The notes under the pieces are model-generated. The model made no database searches and was not told the DNA's origin. It saw only the letters and a list, made by a program, of their open reading frames with translations. A stretch of 64,000 nt of DNA from Streptomyces mangrovi (GTDB lineage Bacteria > Actinomycetota > Actinomycetes > Streptomycetales > Streptomycetaceae). The DNA is taken from contig NZ_FOSG01000017.1 in assembly GCF_900114215.1 (NCBI RefSeq), positions 1 to 64,000 on the forward strand, written 5' to 3'. Shown here piece by piece: positions 17,344 to 26,798 of the stretch (within the stretch, counting starts at the first letter, position 1; each line of letters starts with the position of its first letter). The position numbers and the translations under genes are program-made.

Positions 17344-20042
17344 CTGACGCCGCCGGCGAGTCGCCGTCCGGGGTCTTCCGGCTCCTCGCGCGGACCGTCG
17401 GTGTCGCCCGTTCCGTCCGCCTCGTCGAGGTCGTCCAGCCGTTCAGCGAGGGCCTGCTCCACCACCAGGGCGAAGTCCGCCAGCCGGGGGTGGTCCATCA
17501 GCCGCGGCAGCGGGACGTCGATGTCCAGCAGCACCCGAAGCCGGGCGATCATCCGGGTGGCCACCAGGGACTGCCCGCCGAGGGCGAAGAAGTCGTCCTC
17601 GGCACCGACACGTTCGACGTCGAGCACGTCCGCCCAGATCGCGGCGACCGCCTCCTCCGCCGCGGTCCGCGGCGGCACATGGGCGCGTCCGCCCGACCCG
17701 GGGGCGGGCGGGGCCGGAAGCGCGCCGCGGTCCAGTTTGCCGTTGGCGGTGACCGGCAACTCCTCCAGCACCAGCACGTCGGAGGGCACCATGAACGCGG
17801 CCGACCGCTCGGCGAGGTGGGCGCGCAGTTCCGTGGGGTCGGCCGTCCGCCCCGGCACGGGGACGACATAGGCGACGAGCCGCTGGCCGCCGTGGGTGGT
17901 GTGCACGGCCGCGGCGGCGCTGGCCACCTCGGGGCGGGCCGCCAACTGGGCCTCTATTTCACCCAGTTCGATCCGGAAGCCTCGGACCTTGACCTGGCCG
18001 TCCCGGCGTCCCAGGAACTCGATGGTGCCGTCGGGCCAGTACCGCGCCCGGTCCCCGGTGACGTACAGACGGGCGCCGGGCCGGTCTGAGAAGGGGTCGG
18101 GCACGAACTTGACGGCGGTGAGTCCCGGGTCGCCGTGGTAGCCGAGGGCGAGGCACTCGCCGCCGATGTGGAGGTCGCCGGGCACGCCGACGGGCACCGG
18201 CCGCAGGTCCTCGTCCAGGACGTGGTAACGGGCGTTCTGGATCGGCCGTCCGTAGGGGATGCTGGGCCCGGCCGGATCGACCCGGCCGACGCGGTGGTGG
18301 TTGGACCAGATCGCGGCCTCGGTGGCGCCGCCGAGCGCCACCACCTCGGCACCGGGGAACGCGGCACGGCAGGTGTCCGGCAGGGTGAGGGGGATCCAGT
18401 CGCCGCTGAGGAAGACCAGGCGCAGTGCGGAGACGGGCGGGGCCGGACGCAGCAGGTAGAGCGGTTCGAGCTGCTGGAGGGCGGCGGGCGCCGAGTCCCA
18501 GAAGGTGATCGGCTCGGTGTCCAGGACGGTCAGCAGGCGGCGGGGGTCGTGCCGTTCGTCGTCGGTGGCGACGCGGACGGAGCCGCCCGCGGCAAGCATG
18601 CCGAACACGTCGTAGACCGACAGGTCGAAGCCCAGCGCGGTGACGAACAGGACGCGGTCGGCCGATCCGACGGCGAAGGTGGTGTTGACCCAGCGGATCA
18701 GGTTGACCACCGGCGCGTGGCTGAGGGTCACGGCCTTCGGGGCACCGGTCGAGCCGGAGGTGAAGATGACGTAGGCGAGGTCGTCGGGCCGGACGCGAAC
18801 GGGAGCGAGATCCGGGGCCGGTTCCAGCGCCGAGCGCACGGCCGGGCCGGAGCCCTCGGCGGGCGTCTCCTCCCTCGTACCGGGGCCGAGCCATAAAAGG
18901 GTTTTCAGCGCGGGCAGTTCGGCGTGCAGGGAGCGCAGTTCCGGTACACAGGCCGGGCTGGTGACCACTGTGGTGCAGTCGACCGCGGCCAAGAGGTGCC
19001 GGACGCGGTCTCGGGGCAGTGAGCGGTCGACGGGCAGGTAGGCCGCTCCGGACTTGAGGATACCGAGCAGGGCGACCACGGTGTGCACCGTGCGGTCCAT
19101 GTGGATGCCGACGAACTGACCGGGACCGGCTCCGGCCGCAACGAGATTGCGGGCCACGGTGTCGGCGGCACGGTCGAGTTCGGCGTACGTCAGCCGGTCG
19201 TCGCCCTGGAGGACGGCCACCGCGTCAGGAGTGCGGGCCGCCTGACGCTCTACGAGCTCGTGTACGCAGGCCGGGTCGTCGTCGGGGACGCGGGTGTCGT
19301 TCCAGTCGTGGACGATGCGCCGCAGTTCGGACTCGGACAGGACGGTGAGGCGGCCGACGGGGGTCTCGGGCGGCGTCCGGGCGAGCACGTCGAGCAGGTG
19401 GCACAGGTGGCCCGCGATCCGGTCGGCCGCGCCGTCGTCGATCTCGTCGCGGTTGTGGTCGAGAACCACGGTCAGCACCTCGCCGGTGGTGATCCGCACT
19501 CGCAGGGGGCAGCGCCGGTCCGGTCCGTCCTGCGGCTGCTCCCCACCGGGAGTGCTCGCCCCGCCCACGGCCGCCTCGACCCGCCCGCGCTCCTCGGTGA
19601 TCTCCAGCAGAGTGCCGAACGACGGCCTTCGGTCCGGGTCCGGGGAGGCGTCCCGCAGCTCCGACCACGGGGCGTGCGGGTACCGTCGCCCGGCGACCGT
19701 ATCCAGCAGCTCGCCGAGCGGGGTTCCGCGGCCGACGCTCAGGCGCACGGCCACGGGGTCGTGCGGGCGGTCCTCCCCCGCGAGCCCGAAGACCACCTCG
19801 CGGACACCGCAGTACTCGGTCAGCAGCAGGGTCCAGGCGGTGACCAGCAAGGGGGACAGACCGACCCCGGCTCGCCGGGCGACCGCCCGCAGCGCGGCGG
19901 TCCGGTCGGCGCCGACCCCGGCCGTGGTATGGCGGCGGTCGGTGCGCCCGGTGCCGGCCCGCTGCACACCGAGCGGCGTTGCCGCGAAGTCCCCACCGGG
20001 CGTCTCCTGCCTCCCGGACAGGCGAACGTGTGCTTCACGCAT
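17340..20042 (-). CDS. NRPS loading module, half C-A-T
   Basis: A 900-residue synthetase. About 240 N-terminal residues match only the C-terminal half of a condensation domain; there is no HHxxxDG, as in some starter modules. The A domain has FTSGSTGAPKA at about 428, ALGGATEAAIWSN and NGKLDR. The GGATEA-IWSN form is typical of Cys/heterocycle-type A domains. Read by eye, the pocket is D-L-Y-D-F-S-L-I-W-K, two changes from the cysteine code DLYNLSLIWK, so Cys or a related residue. The carrier site is FFALGGQSLVA (Ser about 823). ATG 20042 follows GGGGGGAG. There is no acyl-ligase or starter C domain nearby, so the chain probably begins with a free amine. Confidence 0.9.
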   Translation of the reverse strand: MREAHVRLSGRQETPGGDFAATPLGVQRAGTGRTDRRHTTAGVGADRTAALRAVARRAGVGLSPLLVTAWTLLLTEYCGVREVVFGLAGEDRPHDPVAVRLSVGRGTPLGELLDTVAGRRYPHAPWSELRDASPDPDRRPSFGTLLEITEERGRVEAAVGGASTPGGEQPQDGPDRRCPLRVRITTGEVLTVVLDHNRDEIDDGAADRIAGHLCHLLDVLARTPPETPVGRLTVLSESELRRIVHDWNDTRVPDDDPACVHELVERQAARTPDAVAVLQGDDRLTYAELDRAADTVARNLVAAGAGPGQFVGIHMDRTVHTVVALLGILKSGAAYLPVDRSLPRDRVRHLLAAVDCTTVVTSPACVPELRSLHAELPALKTLLWLGPGTREETPAEGSGPAVRSALEPAPDLAPVRVRPDDLAYVIFTSGSTGAPKAVTLSHAPVVNLIRWVNTTFAVGSADRVLFVTALGFDLSVYDVFGMLAAGGSVRVATDDERHDPRRLLTVLDTEPITFWDSAPAALQQLEPLYLLRPAPPVSALRLVFLSGDWIPLTLPDTCRAAFPGAEVVALGGATEAAIWSNHHRVGRVDPAGPSIPYGRPIQNARYHVLDEDLRPVPVGVPGDLHIGGECLALGYHGDPGLTAVKFVPDPFSDRPGARLYVTGDRARYWPDGTIEFLGRRDGQVKVRGFRIELGEIEAQLAARPEVASAAAAVHTTHGGQRLVAYVVPVPGRTADPTELRAHLAERSAAFMVPSDVLVLEELPVTANGKLDRGALPAPPAPGSGGRAHVPPRTAAEEAVAAIWADVLDVERVGAEDDFFALGGQSLVATRMIARLRVLLDIDVPLPRLMDHPRLADFALVVEQALAERLDDLDEADGTGDTDGPREEPEDPGRRLAGGVR

Positions 20043-20099
20043 GTTGCTCTCCCCCCGTCATGTCCCGAACGGTTCTCCGAACGACTCGCGCGGTCGGCG

Positions 20100-20870
20100 T
20101 CACAGAGTCGGTGCCGGTTCCGGCCGTGTCCCGTCGCCGACGGCCCGTCTCAGGTCGGCGGCGACCGAGCGCAGCGGATCGACGATCGCGTCCGGCCCCC
20201 GGCGCCGTGCCAGTTCTCCGGTCAGCAGGTGGAACTCGGTACACCCCGTGATCACCGCGGGGCATCCGGTGGCATCCAGCCACCGCTCGACCGTGTCCGT
20301 CATGCCGGGCTGTTTTCCGGCGCGTTTCATCAGGTAGATCAGATGGTGCACCGATTCCTGGAGTTCCGCGTCGGGCCACACGACGCGGTCCGCCACCTCC
20401 GGCCATTCCGGGGAGTTCTCGAATATCCGGCCGAGCCGTGTCCCGTGGGTGCACAGCATGAGCAGGGGGCCGTTCGTGGAACGCAGTTCCTCGATGACGA
20501 CGTCGATCAGGGAAACGGTACGCGCGGTGACCGAGGGGTCCAGTTTCCGAAGGAAGTGGTGTACGGTGACGCAGGTCGGCACCACCTTGGTCGCACCGGC
20601 CTCCAGAAGTCCTCGGATTCTCTCGTTGAGCCGTTCCAGCACAGGCCGTTCGACACCGCTGCGAATGGCCTCGGTGCGGTCCGGAATACCGGGATCGGAG
20701 TCGACGATACAGCGCGGCAGATCCTGTTCGGAGGCCGTCATGTTCGTCTCGTAGACGGTACGCAGGAATTCGGCCGTGGCCAGTGGGCCCAGACCTCCGA
20801 GAATCCCCAGGACGGGCTCTCCCTCTCCCTCGCTGCCCGGTTCCCTCACCGTTGTGAGCTGCCCGGACAT
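20100..20870 (-). CDS. Aspartate/glutamate racemase family protein
   Basis: About 256 residues of the PLP-independent Asp/Glu/hydantoin racemase family: GILGGLGPLAT near the start, first catalytic Cys in VPTCVTVHHF, second in VITGCTEFHLL. The first motif usually reads CNTAH; here it is CVTVH. It is the first gene of the NRPS operon, 57 bases before the first synthetase. No NRPS in the operon has an epimerase domain, so this enzyme may supply a D-amino acid monomer (inference). The start is uncertain. ATG 20870 gives the family length but has no good ribosome site; ATG 21017 would add a 49-residue tail of low similarity. Confidence 0.8.
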   Translation of the reverse strand: MSGQLTTVREPGSEGEGEPVLGILGGLGPLATAEFLRTVYETNMTASEQDLPRCIVDSDPGIPDRTEAIRSGVERPVLERLNERIRGLLEAGATKVVPTCVTVHHFLRKLDPSVTARTVSLIDVVIEELRSTNGPLLMLCTHGTRLGRIFENSPEWPEVADRVVWPDAELQESVHHLIYLMKRAGKQPGMTDTVERWLDATGCPAVITGCTEFHLLTGELARRRGPDAIVDPLRSVAADLRRAVGDGTRPEPAPTL

Positions 20871-21003
20871 CGGAGGAACGGTTGCGTCAGGCGCGATCCC
20901 ACCCGCCGGTAACCGTCGTGCGGACAACGGCGTGTTCTGTCTTCCCGCGCCCCCTGCCGGCACGGACTCACGGACTCTCAATGTTTCCCCCGTCAGAATT
21001 CGG

Positions 21004-21213
21004 TCAACGGCGTACATGTCGGCCCGTGCGGAATTCCGTGTTCATGTTCACCCCCAGAGGGGCGCCTTTCGGGACGATATTCCGGAACGGCTTACGGAAC
21101 CACTCGGTCCGGCGACCCGCATCACCGGTGTGGAATCCTGGGCCACGCGGGTCTTCGGCGTGTCGTGCGGTCATTCCGGACAGTCCTGCGCGATGACTTC
21201 CGAAACGGTTCAT
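21004..21213 (-). CDS. Candidate leader ORF before racemase
   Basis: A possible 69-codon reading frame starting at ATG 21213, with a GGAG site nine bases upstream, inside the transcript expected from the promoter at 21284-21312. It ends at 21004, overlapping the alternative racemase start at 21017. Third-base GC is only moderate, and I recognise no family. It may be a translated leader or chance. Confidence 0.22.
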   Translation of the reverse strand: MNRFGSHRAGLSGMTARHAEDPRGPGFHTGDAGRRTEWFRKPFRNIVPKGAPLGVNMNTEFRTGRHVRR

Positions 21214-21283
21214 CGAACTGTTCTCCGGCCGCGGAGTGCAACCGGAATGCCTCTGGCATGCCGTGCGACCAAACTCGAACTGG

Positions 21284-21312
21284 AGCTTAGGGAGAGCACT
21301 ACAGAGTGTCAA
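21284..21312 (-). promoter_or_regulatory. HrdB-type promoter of the NRPS operon
   Basis: On the minus strand TTGACA (21312-21307), a 17-base spacer, then TAAGCT (21289-21284). This is a near-consensus housekeeping promoter pointing at the racemase and the whole NRPS operon. Transcription should begin near 21277, giving an untranslated leader of 260-400 bases. The remaining sequence up to 21837 holds no convincing gene. Confidence 0.6.
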
Positions 21313-21837
21313 GGGACCGTCGTCAAGGAACTGCCAACCCTGCTCTCGATCTTGCATGACGGATCGCCGACTCCGTGGGCGGGCCGTTTCGCTTTCTGCG
21401 AGGGGTGGCGGGCCGGTGGTCAAGGTGCGTCGCCGGCGTGGTGGAAGCGGTGATCGGGGCCGGGTGTACGGATTCGCCGGGACGCGGGCCGTACGGAGCG
21501 CGGCCGCCGGGCCACCGCCGTGCCGCGGTATCCGTCACGGTGCGTCGTGTTTGCGACCACGCGGTCGGGCCGTTTCGGCACACGACGCGCCCAAGGCGGG
21601 CCCTCCCGACCGGACAGGATCGGTCCGGGCGTCATGCCAAGGTCGCGGCCGGGTCGGCGCGGTGCGCGCGTATCACCGTACGGTCGTGAACTCCCGCCGT
21701 CGCGCCTCGGCGGTGCCGGCCGCGGCCTCGGCTTCCCGTGGGGACAGCGCGGCGTCCGGCGGACCGGCGATCAGCTCACCGGCCATCACGCCCTCGGGAG
21801 GCGACCGGGTGAACAGCGCGCCGGACGGTGTCGGCGG

Positions 21838-22674
21838 TCACCGTCGTCTCCCCGGGCCCGGGAGTACTCGGCAGAGCCCGGCGGGCACGGTCTGTCGGCT
21901 GCGCCATTCACGCGGATAGCCGAGCGACACCTCGCGGTGAGGCACCCCGTCGCACTCGATCGTGCGCGGGATGTGCAGATGGCCGTAGACGACGGCGGCC
22001 GCACGGTACCGCACGTGCCAGTCGGCCGTGGCCTCGGTGCCGCACCACAGCGCGAACTCCGGATAGCGCAGGACGCGGGTGGGCTCGCGCACCAGCGGGA
22101 AGTGGTTGACGAGCACGGTGGGCAGCGCGGGGTCGATCCGGTCCAGCCGCGAGCGGGTGCGGGCCAGCCGCGCCCGGCACCACGCCTCACAGCTGGGGTA
22201 CGGATCGGGGTGCAGCAGGTACTCGTCGGTGGCGATCACACCCGCCGCGTGGGCGACCTCGAGCGCCTCTTCCTTGCTGTACGTGCCTTCGGGCCGGAAC
22301 GTGTAGTCGTACAGCACGAACAGCGGCGCGATCACGACCGGCCCGCCGATTCCCCGCCACACCGGGTAGGGGTCCTCGGGCGTGACCACTCCGAGGCCCC
22401 GCAGAGTCCGGACCAGGTGGAGGTAGCGCTCCTCGCCGCGCAACCGGACCGGGTCGTTCGGCGTGGTCCACAGTTCGTGGTTGCCGGGTGTCCAGATGAC
22501 CTCGGCGAAGCGCTCCTTCAGCGTCCCGAGCGCCCGTACGACCTCCTCGACGGTCTCCGCGACGTCTCCGGCGACCACCAGCCAGTCCTCGTCCGACTCC
22601 GGGCGCAGGCCTTCGATGATGTCGCGGTTCTCGGCATGGCGGACGTGAAGGTCGCTGATGGCGTACAGGTTCAT
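21838..22674 (-). CDS. Calcineurin-like metallophosphoesterase
   Basis: 278 residues with the metallophosphoesterase metal-site motifs in order: DLH (ISDLHVRH), GD (VVAGDVAE), GNHE (TPGNHELW), a later NHFP and GHLH (VYGHLHIP). The family hydrolyses phosphomonoesters or diesters with two metal ions; the substrate is not known. ATG 22674 is preceded by GGGGGCGCTGAG. In streptomycetes such a gene often sits beside a phosphopantetheinyl transferase (general recollection), but none is seen here. It is separated from the NRPS promoter by about 500 bases and points the same way. Confidence 0.85.
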   Translation of the reverse strand: MNLYAISDLHVRHAENRDIIEGLRPESDEDWLVVAGDVAETVEEVVRALGTLKERFAEVIWTPGNHELWTTPNDPVRLRGEERYLHLVRTLRGLGVVTPEDPYPVWRGIGGPVVIAPLFVLYDYTFRPEGTYSKEEALEVAHAAGVIATDEYLLHPDPYPSCEAWCRARLARTRSRLDRIDPALPTVLVNHFPLVREPTRVLRYPEFALWCGTEATADWHVRYRAAAVVYGHLHIPRTIECDGVPHREVSLGYPREWRSRQTVPAGLCRVLPGPGRRR

Positions 22675-22993
22675 CTCAGCGCCCCCGCCGTACCGTGACG
22701 GCCGCACTGCTGGTCCTCGTACACACCGCTCCCCCGTTCGTCCTCTCCGCGCCCGCCGCCTGTGAGCTCGTCCTGCCCACGCAGCCGTCCCATGATGCGC
22801 TCGCCCCCGGCCGAACCGGTGCGTCCCGCCCGCCGCCGAAGCGGCCGGGCGGAGCGTGCCACGATCACGCGGGAGCACCCGGCCGGGCACGTCCCCGACG
22901 GCGGTCGTGTTTCCCCGGCACGAAATCCGTGCCGGCCACGGGAAAGGGCGGGGGTCGGGGTTGAGGTCCCGTCGGCGGGGCCGGGTACCGGGC
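22675..22993. other. Intergenic, nothing recognised
   Basis: About 320 bases between the metallophosphoesterase start and the end of the decayed YcaO gene. Several short frames are open only because of high GC. No hairpin, repeat or gene is evident. Confidence 0.4.
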
Positions 22994-24575
22994 TCACCCC
23001 TCAGGGCACTCGGCACCGTCAGCAGCCTCGGCAGGCCGTGGACGCGCCGGTACCCGTGGCCGAAAGGTCATGGGCACCGCTCCGGGGGCCAGCACCCGTA
23101 CACAGCGCAGCCCGGCGGCCGCGTGCTCGGCGGTCGTCTGGTCCGCCACCAGGACGTCCATGCCGCAGGAGGCGAAACGGCCGGCCAGGTCACGCACGTG
23201 TACGTCGAGGGTCTCTCCCGCCGGCCTTCGGCGGCCGCCGAAGGCCGAGGCGAGGTCCACCGGAGCCGAGCCGTTGTCCACCAGGTGGGCGAGACGGTCG
23301 AATGCGTCCGTGTGCGCGTAGCGCAGCGCGTGGTCGGGCATCTGCCGCACCTGTTCGGGGTCGGCTGCCGGCTCCGCCGCCCGGCCCGGATGGCGGGCGT
23401 GGACACCGCACAGGTGGTCCAGGAGCGGACCGGCCTCACGCGTGGCCGAGTTCAGGGCCGCGACCGGGTCCGGGTGGGCCGCGGCGGAGCACAGCAGGGC
23501 CGGCCTGCCGCGCCCGCCGCCCGGGGCCTGTGCCACCACGCACGCGCAGGGCACCGCGTGGTCGACGGACAGGTCGAAGGCGCGCAGCCGGTAGCCGGTC
23601 GAGGCGGTGATCCACGCGGCAGTCCGGCGGAAGGAGACGTCGGGCACGGTCTCCAGGTCGATCTCCACCGCGGGCAGGCGGGCGTAGTGGTGCATCAGGA
23701 ACGCGTCCAGCTCGGCCACCTCCAGCAGGCCGAACAGGACGGCCTCCTGATGCAGGAGCCGACCGCGCAGCCGCTGGAGGTGTCGTGGACGAACCCGGGG
23801 TCGTCGGGACGCAGGGCACGTGAGCGGTAGTAGGCCGGCGACTCCGGTACCAGGACCTGGCGGCCGGTACTCATGTGGTGGGCCCACACCCAGGTGGTCT
23901 CGTGTCCGCCGTCCCACGGGGTGAACGGAAAGTCCGGTCGTGCGTAGCAGTGCGGGTCGTGTGTGCCGAAGCCTCGTGGATCGACCGCCACCGGGCCGAG
24001 GTCGTCCCGGCTCGCCCGCACGGTGCTGCACCGCCCGCCGGGGACCATGCCGCCCAGGCGTTCGAGTGCCTCCAGGACGGCGATGGTCTGCGCGGTCTCG
24101 GTATCGGCCGCCCGCCCGTACCCGGCCTCGGGCCCGGTGCCGGCGCGGCCCCCGAAAGGGGCGGTGGCCGACGCCGGGCCGCCCTCGGCAGCGGTGCGGA
24201 TCTCCGCGACCACCCCCACGACCGGGTCCACCACGGTCGACAGCGGTGCCCGGCGTACCCGCGGCAGCGTCCGGGCGTGCAGCCCGCCGCGGTCGGGTAC
24301 CGCACGCAGGGTGACGCGGGCGCGTTCGGGGCTGTCACGGGGCGGGCGTCCGCAGTCCGGGCACAGCGGGTCGGGTACGAGCGGGTGCCCGCCGACGGCC
24401 GGGTCCCGCAGTCCGACGGTGGCGACGGCGCGGGTGAGGTCCACGCCCCGCTGCCCGCGCGGCAGCGACTGCGCCGCGGCGATGTCGGCGGCGAGCCCGC
24501 ACAGGAGGCCGTCGAGCCACGGGGCGAACGCCACCGGCCAGGGGACGCGTTCCTCCAGGGGCCCGGACCTGCCCT
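22994..24575 (-). pseudogene. Frameshifted TOMM YcaO cyclodehydratase
   Basis: The 5' part reads ...HPLVPDPLCPDCG (zinc-type CPxC of azole cyclodehydratases), VVDPVVGVV, AVDPRGFGTHDP, then YYRSRALRPDDPGFVHDTSSGCAVG. The 3' part, in another frame, continues LLHQEAVLFGLLEVAELDAFLMHHYARLP and on to an ATP-site region. Together they match the YcaO pattern D-S-S-N-G-C-A-x-G...EEA..HGLLEV.ERDAFL. The break is at about 23757-23762, where a single missing base (GGCCTC to GGCTC) would explain the shift. YcaO enzymes make thiazol(in)e or oxazol(in)e rings on ribosomal peptides. I find no precursor peptide nearby. It is broken unless the shift is a sequencing error. Confidence 0.65.
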
Positions 24576-24589
24576 GCCCGTCGCGGCGT

Positions 24590-24870
24590 CCGCGTGCCGC
24601 AACAGGCGGTCCACCGTGCGGGGCGGCGCCCCCGTGGCGATGAGCGCGTGGTCGTGGGGGTCGTAGTGGTAGAAGTCCCGGGGCACACCGTGGACCTGTC
24701 CCGCCGCGACGCAGACCTCCATCTCGTACAGGCCCCCCACCGCAGGGGCAGGGACGGCCGGCCGCCGGGGCGGGGCCTTCCCCGCGGCGTGCCCGCGCGG
24801 TACGGAACAGGAACTCACCGAGCCGGTCACGGGTCAGCGGGTCAGCGGGTCGGCGGTGTCGTGCCTGCGC
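24590..24870 (-). pseudogene. SagB-type dehydrogenase remnant
   Basis: Two frames hold pieces of an FMN azoline dehydrogenase of the SagB type. One reads PLTRDRLGEFLFRTARARR, as in LT..LGEFLYRTARVR. The other reads GGLYEMEVCVAAGQVHGVPRDFYHYDPHDHAL, as in SGGALYPLEVY...GLYHYDP..HAL. The rest of the nitroreductase fold is missing, and the sequence runs directly into the YcaO remnant, so the two may once have been one fused gene or neighbours. Loss is by frameshift and deletion. Confidence 0.55.
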
Positions 24871-24884
24871 CGGACACCGCGCCC

Positions 24885-25123
24885 AGCGGTGCGAGGCACT
24901 GATCGGGGCAGCGATCGAGATCCTGGTGAACGGGGGCGCCGCCGTCACACCCTCGGCGGTCGGCGCTCGCGCGGGCCTGATCGCCGGAATGCCGCACACG
25001 ACCCTCACCGTCGTCGACGGCGGCGCCCCGCTCCACACGCTCGCGGAGCGCACCCTCGTCCTGGTGCGCCGCTGCCTTGCTTCGCTCGGCAGCATGGTCC
25101 ACGCACCGGAGGAAGGTCGCTGA
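24885..25123 (+). pseudogene. C-terminal fragment of alpha/beta hydrolase
   Basis: The plus strand reads AIEILVNGGAAVTPSAVGARAGLIAGMPHTTLTVVDGGAPLHTLAERTLVLVRRCLASL and stops at 25123. This matches the end of alpha/beta hydrolases (VLVLAGD.DAVTPP...ALPGARLVVVPGAGH), with the Asp and the His-containing loop altered. No N-terminal part exists upstream. It converges on the SagB/YcaO remnant. Confidence 0.45.
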
Positions 25124-25165
25124 ACGTCCTTGACTGTGCCGGCGGGGGATCGGGCTTTTCGGATC

Positions 25166-25208
25166 CCGGCGTGGCGGGCTCGGCCTTCCGCCGAGCCCGC
25201 CACGCCGG
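25166..25208 (-). terminator. Strong hairpin terminator after GH62 gene
   Basis: A perfect 19-base inverted repeat (25166-25184 with 25190-25208) with a five-base loop, about 30 bases past the stop of the arabinofuranosidase gene. There is no T run, as is common in Streptomyces. Confidence 0.7.
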
Positions 25209-25240
25209 CTCCCTATCGGCGCCGGAATCGTGTCATGCCG

Positions 25241-26707
25241 TCAGCGCTGCAGTGTCAGCAGACCCGGACGGTAGGGCAGGAGGCCGTAGTCGCCGCCGGA
25301 GTTGGGGCTGCGTCCCTGGTAGAGCAACTGCAGATTGCAGGGATCGACGGTCATGGTCTGATCGGGGCTGGTGCGGAGCAGTTCGCCGTGGCTGATGTCG
25401 TTGGTCCAGGTGGCGCCGCTGTTGGCCTTGCCGGCGAAGGGATTGCTCTCGGTCGCGGCCTGGGGTGTCCAGGAGCCGTTCAGGCTGGTGGCCGTGAAGG
25501 AGCGGAAGTACCGGCCCTGCGAGCCGATCGCCTCGACGATCATGAGGTAGCGGTTCTGGCCCCGCAACTTGTAGACCTGCGGGGCTTCGAACAGGTTGTT
25601 CGTCGTGTCGCTCATGATCACTGTCGAGGTCGAGCCAAAACTGCCCGGGAAGTTCCCGATCGGCATGCTGGCCCGGTAGATCTTGCCGTTGTCGCCGGCG
25701 AAGAACAGGTACATGTTCGTGCCGTCACCGATGAGCGTCTGGTCGATGGGCCCTGTCCCGGAGTCGGAGATGCTTCCGGAGAAGAGCACCTGCTCGGATG
25801 ACCAGCCGTTCGGGTTGGTGGGGTCGCTCGACGTCCGGTAGGAGAAGGCGGTCCTGCCCCACTGGTAGGCGAGCACCCAGACGTTCTTCGGAGCGAAGTA
25901 GAAGAGCGTGGGTGCGACGGTGGAGTTGGACATCGTGTTCTGGCTGGCCGAGGCCATTTCCGACCAGTTGGTGAACAGGCCGAAGTTCATCGAACCCCAC
26001 CTCGTCCCCGTGTCGTGCGTGGTCGCGTAGACGAGTTGTCTGCCGTTGTAGGGGGCGACGGTGAAGTCCTTGAGCGAGACCCACCCCTGCTTGGGCTGCG
26101 CCAGCGCGCCCGTCGATGTCCAGCGGTAGGTCGACGGAAGATCACACGAGCCGGGGTTTTCGGTGCCGACCTTGACGAGCTGCCACTGCTGGTTGGTGCC
26201 GCCCCAGTCGTCGTACTGGACGATGTTCGCGTTGTCGGCGGTGGAGGCACCTTGCACTTCGAGGGCCTTGTTGCTGTGGCGCGAGATGAGCCTCACGTAG
26301 CCGTCCGGACTGTCGGCCAGCCGCCACTGCTGGTTGGTGCCGTTCAGGTCGGTCCACTGGACGATCGAGCCGCCGTTCGCGGTGGACCAGTTGTAGACGT
26401 CCAGTACCTTGCCCGAGTGGCGGGACTTGATGCGGTAGTAGCCGTCCCCGGAATCGACGAACCGCCACTGCTGCTGGTTCTGGTTGTTCCTGGTCCACTG
26501 GGTGATGCGGGCGCCGTCGTCGGTCGCCATGTTGTAGACGTCCAGGGCTTTGCCACTGTTGCGGTTGACCAGCACATACGAGGCGTTGGGGTCTACGGTC
26601 GCGGCTTCGGCGGGCTGGGCACCGAGGAAGGCGGCCGCCAACAGCAAGGAAACGAAGACGCCGAGTAAGCGTCTTGGGTGGGCTGGAGACGGGGGGCGGA
26701 GCCACAT
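25241..26707 (-). CDS. GH62 alpha-L-arabinofuranosidase with lectin domain
   Basis: A secreted 488-residue enzyme that removes arabinose side chains from xylan. After the signal peptide (about 1-38, ending AEAA) comes a ricin-type beta-trefoil (CBM13-like) with three repeats ending NQQQWRFVD, NQQWRLAD and NQQWQLVK. The GH62 domain begins at CDLPSTYRWTSTG. Probable active-site segments are SLKDFTVAPYNG, GPIDQTLIGDG and LFEAPQVYKL. ATG 26707 has AAGGAGG seven bases upstream. The plan matches the known S. coelicolor GH62 enzyme. It is divergent from the xylanase gene and shares its palindromic operators, so arabinoxylan-controlled expression is likely. Confidence 0.93.
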   Translation of the reverse strand: MWLRPPSPAHPRRLLGVFVSLLLAAAFLGAQPAEAATVDPNASYVLVNRNSGKALDVYNMATDDGARITQWTRNNQNQQQWRFVDSGDGYYRIKSRHSGKVLDVYNWSTANGGSIVQWTDLNGTNQQWRLADSPDGYVRLISRHSNKALEVQGASTADNANIVQYDDWGGTNQQWQLVKVGTENPGSCDLPSTYRWTSTGALAQPKQGWVSLKDFTVAPYNGRQLVYATTHDTGTRWGSMNFGLFTNWSEMASASQNTMSNSTVAPTLFYFAPKNVWVLAYQWGRTAFSYRTSSDPTNPNGWSSEQVLFSGSISDSGTGPIDQTLIGDGTNMYLFFAGDNGKIYRASMPIGNFPGSFGSTSTVIMSDTTNNLFEAPQVYKLRGQNRYLMIVEAIGSQGRYFRSFTATSLNGSWTPQAATESNPFAGKANSGATWTNDISHGELLRTSPDQTMTVDPCNLQLLYQGRSPNSGGDYGLLPYRPGLLTLQR

Positions 26708-26787
26708 CGGAGGGCCTCCTTGGGGGGCAGGGATGAGATGACGCCGATGAACCGCGGAACGGCCGTGCCGGGGGGCAAGGGCAGGTT

Positions 26788-26798
26788 CGAAAGTTTCG
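26788..26798. promoter_or_regulatory. Xylan-type operator, CGAAAGTTTCG
   Basis: A perfect palindrome 80 bases upstream of the GH62 start. It fits the CGAA-N-TTCG operator class reported for LacI-family xylan regulators (BxlR type) of Streptomyces. Confidence 0.6.

Noticed and set aside
9604..17871. A 2755-residue open frame on the plus strand opposite the large NRPS
   Set aside because: It is the mirror of high-GC coding on the minus strand, has Val/Gly/Gln/Arg-rich shadow composition and no recognisable domain.
20035..20454. A separate minus-strand gene within the racemase
   Set aside because: It is a different frame of the racemase and NRPS start region without a ribosome site or domain.
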